Assembly (NCBI GenBank): GCA_030429545.1
Contig: JAUIFF010000016.1
Span: 62,001-126,000, forward strand
DNA: 64,000 bases
Origin: Polyangia bacterium
Lineage (GTDB): Bacteria; Myxococcota_A; Polyangia; Nannocystales; Nannocystaceae
Reading direction: 5' to 3'
Below, one piece after another: positions 61,287-64,000 of the stretch. The position numbers and the translations under genes are program-made. Under the pieces are notes generated by a model. It saw only the letters and a list, made by a program, of their open reading frames with translations. It ran no database searches and was not told the origin of the DNA. Positions within the stretch are counted from its first letter, which is position 1, and each line of letters begins with the position of its first letter.

Positions 61287-62141
61287 TCACGACGCCGCGG
61301 AGACCAGCGCTTCACTGTGCTCCCACAGTTTGCGGGCACTCTCATCATCGCGGCCATAGGACGTGGGCCGACGCTTTTTTGACTTCGCCCAGTACAGCCC
61401 GCTGACCTCTCCGGCGTCCTCGCTGGTCGCCACATGGATCGAGGTCCGAGCCCCCTTGGCGGGGGTGAGCAACAGCGGACCGGCGACTTTGACCAGCCAA
61501 CCCATGACCCCCTTGAGGTCGCCATCACGCCCAAATCCGGTACCAACCACGCCGGGGTGCACAGCATGGGTCACCACACCTGTCCCTTCGAGCCGTCGCG
61601 CCAGTTCGCGGGTGAACAAAATGTTGGCCAGTTTGCTATCACCGTAGGCACGCCACCCGTTGTACTTTCTGCGCTCATACATGAGGTCGGTGAAATCGAG
61701 ACCGCGGCTCATGCGGTGGGCATCGGAGGCAAGGTTTATCACCCGCGCCGGGGCGCTGCGCTTGAGCACGTCGAGCAACAATGTCGTCCACAAAAAATGC
61801 CCGAGGTGGTTGATGCCAAACGTCGACTCAAAACCCTCCTCGGTGGTCCGGCGGTCGTCCAAAATGAGCCCCGCGTTGTTGACCAGCACATCCAAACGGT
61901 CATGTCTCTCGAGAAAGGTCTCGACAGCACCACGGATCGAGCGAAACGACGCGAGATCGAGCTGGAGAAGCTCAACCGCGCTGCTCCCAGAAGACTCGCG
62001 CACATCGGCAACCGCAGCTTCACCGCGTTCCCGATTACGCGCACACATCACAACCGTCGCGCCACGGCGTGCTAGCTCGCGCGAGGTTTCGCGGCCAATT
62101 CCCGAGTTCGCGCCGGTGATCAGACAAACTTTTCCTTGCAT
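61287..62141 (-). CDS. Short-chain dehydrogenase/reductase (retinol dehydrogenase-like)
   Basis: 284 residues. Classical SDR: cofactor motif TGANSGIG near residue 9-16, NNAG (residues 90-93), catalytic Ser in INLASDAHRMS, YGDSK with the catalytic Tyr and Lys, and HPGVVGTGFGRDGD. Arg residues after the Gly motif (CARNRERGE) favour NADP(H). The layout is like the WWOX/retinol dehydrogenase group that oxidises or reduces hydrophobic alcohols and carbonyls. Substrate unknown. It stands alone, divergent from the lipoprotein gene at 62325. Confidence 0.93.
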   Translation of the reverse strand: MQGKVCLITGANSGIGRETSRELARRGATVVMCARNRERGEAAVADVRESSGSSAVELLQLDLASFRSIRGAVETFLERHDRLDVLVNNAGLILDDRRTTEEGFESTFGINHLGHFLWTTLLLDVLKRSAPARVINLASDAHRMSRGLDFTDLMYERRKYNGWRAYGDSKLANILFTRELARRLEGTGVVTHAVHPGVVGTGFGRDGDLKGVMGWLVKVAGPLLLTPAKGARTSIHVATSEDAGEVSGLYWAKSKKRRPTSYGRDDESARKLWEHSEALVSAAS

Positions 62142-62324
62142 GGGAGCGGCAGTCTACAACCTCGAGCCCCCGGGTTGTCATGCGATTGCAAAATAGTTTG
62201 CAGCTCTCACCCGAACGTCTGGGAGCTCGCAACCTGCCTCATTTATGGTGTATAGGCAACATAACTGTGTAAAACTCCCTTCGCTCATTTGTTGCGATCG
62301 CCGCGAACGTGGCATAGTTGTCCC

Positions 62325-62777
62325 ATGCTTCACCGCGTTGCGTTGACCGCCCTCCTCGTCCTGAGCCCTGCCGCCTGCGCCCACAAGGGCAACGGGTCGA
62401 GTCGAACGACCATCCACGAGGGCGTGGTCGATGACGGAGAAGCCGTGCTCGCGGTCAAGCTCAGCTACGAAGCGGTGCAACCGCGACAGGTTGAGTTGCG
62501 TCTGGGGATGCGGGTCTCGGGTATTGTCGAAACCAACAAACTCGTGGCCGAAGTCTACATCAAGGGCTTCAACGTCGAGGACGGTACGACCCAGTGGGAG
62601 GGTTTTGTCCCGCCGCGACAACCTCAAAAATTCAGTGTGGTGCTCGCGGTGCCCGAGGGGATCAACGAGGCTCGCGCCACCGTCCGCCTATCCCGGTCGC
62701 AGGACAGTGAGGTCTTAATGGAGCGCGAGCTCAACTTCACGGTCGCCGACAACGGCGAGCTGAGCCTCACCGAGTAG
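62325..62777 (+). CDS. Putative lipoprotein, unknown function
   Basis: 150 residues from the ATG at 62325; a longer frame from 62289 lacks sense. MLHRVALTALLVLSPAAC is a lipoprotein signal. The mature part looks like one beta-sandwich domain with many Val and Glu: EAVLAVKLSYEAVQPRQVEL, MRVSGIVETNKLVAEVYIKG, QKFSVVLAVPEGINEARATV. No family is recognised. It resembles small envelope proteins with a single Ig-like fold. It precedes the SprT-like gene by 94 bp. Confidence 0.72.
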   Translation: MLHRVALTALLVLSPAACAHKGNGSSRTTIHEGVVDDGEAVLAVKLSYEAVQPRQVELRLGMRVSGIVETNKLVAEVYIKGFNVEDGTTQWEGFVPPRQPQKFSVVLAVPEGINEARATVRLSRSQDSEVLMERELNFTVADNGELSLTE

Positions 62778-62871
62778 CCCACCCCGGGATTTCATTGTCG
62801 CCAATCGTTTGGGTTTCCGTAACCGAGCTGCCCGTAGTTCCCCTGGCCCCAGGCTGTGCTACAACGCGCCG

Positions 62872-63960
62872 ATGCCTAGCCAAGACACCGCGGCAAGTCT
62901 GAGTGCGGAGCTTCAAGCCAAGTTAGTACGCCGCCTGCAAACCGACTGGGAGGACATCAACTACACGTACTTCAAGGATGTCCTGCGGCGCCCGATTTTT
63001 GCCCTCACCGACACCCGTCGCTGCCTCGGTCGTTGGCATGCCGGGGCCCGTACCCTCGAAATCTCGCGGACCTTGGTGCTCGAATACCCCTGGGCCGAGG
63101 TTGTCGAAGTGCTCAAACATGAGGTCGTCCATCAGTTCGTCGACGAATGTCTCGCCGTCGATGAGCCGCCCCACGGGCCGACATTCCGCAGTATCTGTCA
63201 ACGCCTCGGTATCGACGGACGCGCCAGCGGCATGCCTAAAAAGACAGGTCAAGAGCCCGCCAGCGATCGCATCGTCACCCGAATTCGTAAACTCCTCGCC
63301 CTTGCCGAGAGTCCAAACCGGCACGAGGCCGAGGCCGCGGCGACGGCTGCCCGCAAGTTGATGCTCAAGTTTAATATTGCGGTCGAGCGCCAACACAGCG
63401 AGGGCAAGCGCTACGGCTATCGCCACCTAGGTGAGCCAAAGGGCAGGCTGTTCGAACACGACCGCCACCTGGCCTCCCTGCTCACCGAGTACTTCTTTGT
63501 CGACGGTATCTGGATACCGGTGTACCGGCCCCGCGAAGGTAAGGTGGGACGGGTGTTTGAGATTTGCGGGTTGCGAGAAAACCTGCTTATGGCCGAGCAC
63601 GTCCACGCGTTTCTCTCGGGCACCGCCCAGCGCATGTGGAAAATGTATAAGCAAAAAACAGGCCGTAGTTCCAACCGCGACCGCCAGGCCTTCCTCGCCG
63701 GAGTGATTCGCGGGTTCGAGTCGAAGCTCGCCTCGCAACGCGAAACGTTTGAGGAACAGGGGCTTGTCTGGGTGCCCGGGGCCGAGCTCAAACAGTTCTT
63801 TCGCCGGCGTTACCCAAAGGTGCAAACCGTCCGCCGCAGCGGGGCAAAGCGCAACGCTGCGTTCGTCGAAGGTACCCGTGCCGGGGCTCGCATTGTCCTT
63901 TCACAGCCGGTCGAGGCAAGCTCAACTCGCGGGCGACGAAGGGCACTCAAACAGGGTTGA
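62872..63960 (+). CDS. SprT-like metalloprotease-fold protein with DUF2786
   Basis: 362 residues from the ATG at 62872. The N-terminal SprT-like domain has a zinc motif HEVVH at 83-87 and a third His in PPHGPTFRSICQRLG (101), typical of SprT/Spartan peptidases that act on DNA-protein crosslinks in eukaryotes; the bacterial role is not established. A DUF2786 segment follows (RKLLALAESPNRHEAEAAAT, about 138-175), and a C-terminal region with RQAFLAGVIRGFESKL and a basic tail ending RGRRRALKQG, suitable for nucleic-acid binding. The combination of SprT-like and DUF2786 domains is known in Myxococcota relatives. Confidence 0.82.
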   Translation: MPSQDTAASLSAELQAKLVRRLQTDWEDINYTYFKDVLRRPIFALTDTRRCLGRWHAGARTLEISRTLVLEYPWAEVVEVLKHEVVHQFVDECLAVDEPPHGPTFRSICQRLGIDGRASGMPKKTGQEPASDRIVTRIRKLLALAESPNRHEAEAAATAARKLMLKFNIAVERQHSEGKRYGYRHLGEPKGRLFEHDRHLASLLTEYFFVDGIWIPVYRPREGKVGRVFEICGLRENLLMAEHVHAFLSGTAQRMWKMYKQKTGRSSNRDRQAFLAGVIRGFESKLASQRETFEEQGLVWVPGAELKQFFRRRYPKVQTVRRSGAKRNAAFVEGTRAGARIVLSQPVEASSTRGRRRALKQG

Positions 63961-64000
63961 TGGAGCTTCACTTGGCTGGGTAACTTCCGTTCCCCCCAAA

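Overview
The window looks like chromosome of a myxobacterium of the Nannocystaceae type (Myxococcota; Enhygromyxa, Plesiocystis or Nannocystis relatives). This rests on family features and not on a database search. GC is high, about 58-60% by eye. There are many lipoproteins with Ser/Thr/Glu-rich linkers behind the lipobox, a MYXO-CTERM-type C-terminus, three eukaryote-like Ser/Thr kinases (two with TPR arms), three closely similar ECF sigma factors, an FHA/AAA+ regulator, OmpA proteins with thrombospondin type 3 repeats, RCC1 repeats and DUF1554. About 48 genes are supported. I saw no tRNA, rRNA, CRISPR or transposase.

Layout. 1-8.4 kb, minus strand: 3' part of a PrkA-family AAA+ kinase, a terminator, a two-gene operon (carboxypeptidase-regulatory-repeat protein and lipoprotein), RidA, a small membrane protein, two coupled small genes and an OmpA lipoprotein. 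8.4-12 kb: an orphan contractile-injection-system tape-measure protein. 12.2-13.8 kb: an OmpA/TSP3 porin-like protein, then an 0.85 kb degenerate repeat array. 14.6-19.5 kb: ftsH, tilS and a large DUF6178-like protein. 19.5-25.2 kb: hypothetical genes, an AlkD-like protein, a lipoprotein hydrolase and a GNAT-like protein. 25.2-28 kb: a 32-bp inverted repeat and two translationally coupled phytanoyl-CoA-dioxygenase-like proteins in which the iron-binding Asp is Asn. 28-30.1 kb: coupled S41 peptidase and glutathione transferase. 30.1-31.6 kb: an AT-richer island with two lipoproteins.

31.7-50 kb is a signalling district: a Ser/Thr-rich lipoprotein, kinase-TPR, RCC1 protein plus FHA/sigma-54-type regulator, two ECF sigma factors, a cupin-like oxygenase (HxA instead of HxD) followed by a LuxI/FeeM-like N-acyltransferase, a second kinase-TPR with an extra C-terminal domain, exported proteins, and a third ECF sigma next to a third kinase. 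50-64 kb: an SGNH lipoprotein, an ACT-domain gene broken by an in-frame TGA, a cation-chloride-cotransporter-like permease, a CzcA-type pump with an adaptor carrying six Cys-His metal-binding modules, two GFA-family proteins, an SDR oxidoreductase, a lipoprotein and a SprT-like/DUF2786 protein.

The strongest unexplained signal is not a gene. The degenerate palindrome TGYANNTRCA occurs exactly 26 times by hand scan, inside and between genes, where roughly two copies are expected from the word frequencies. Two of these copies form the arms of a long hairpin upstream of prkA. Other structures not explained by genes are a pair of diverged about 148-bp dispersed repeats, the 13.8-14.65 kb array, and several long palindromes in regulatory gaps.
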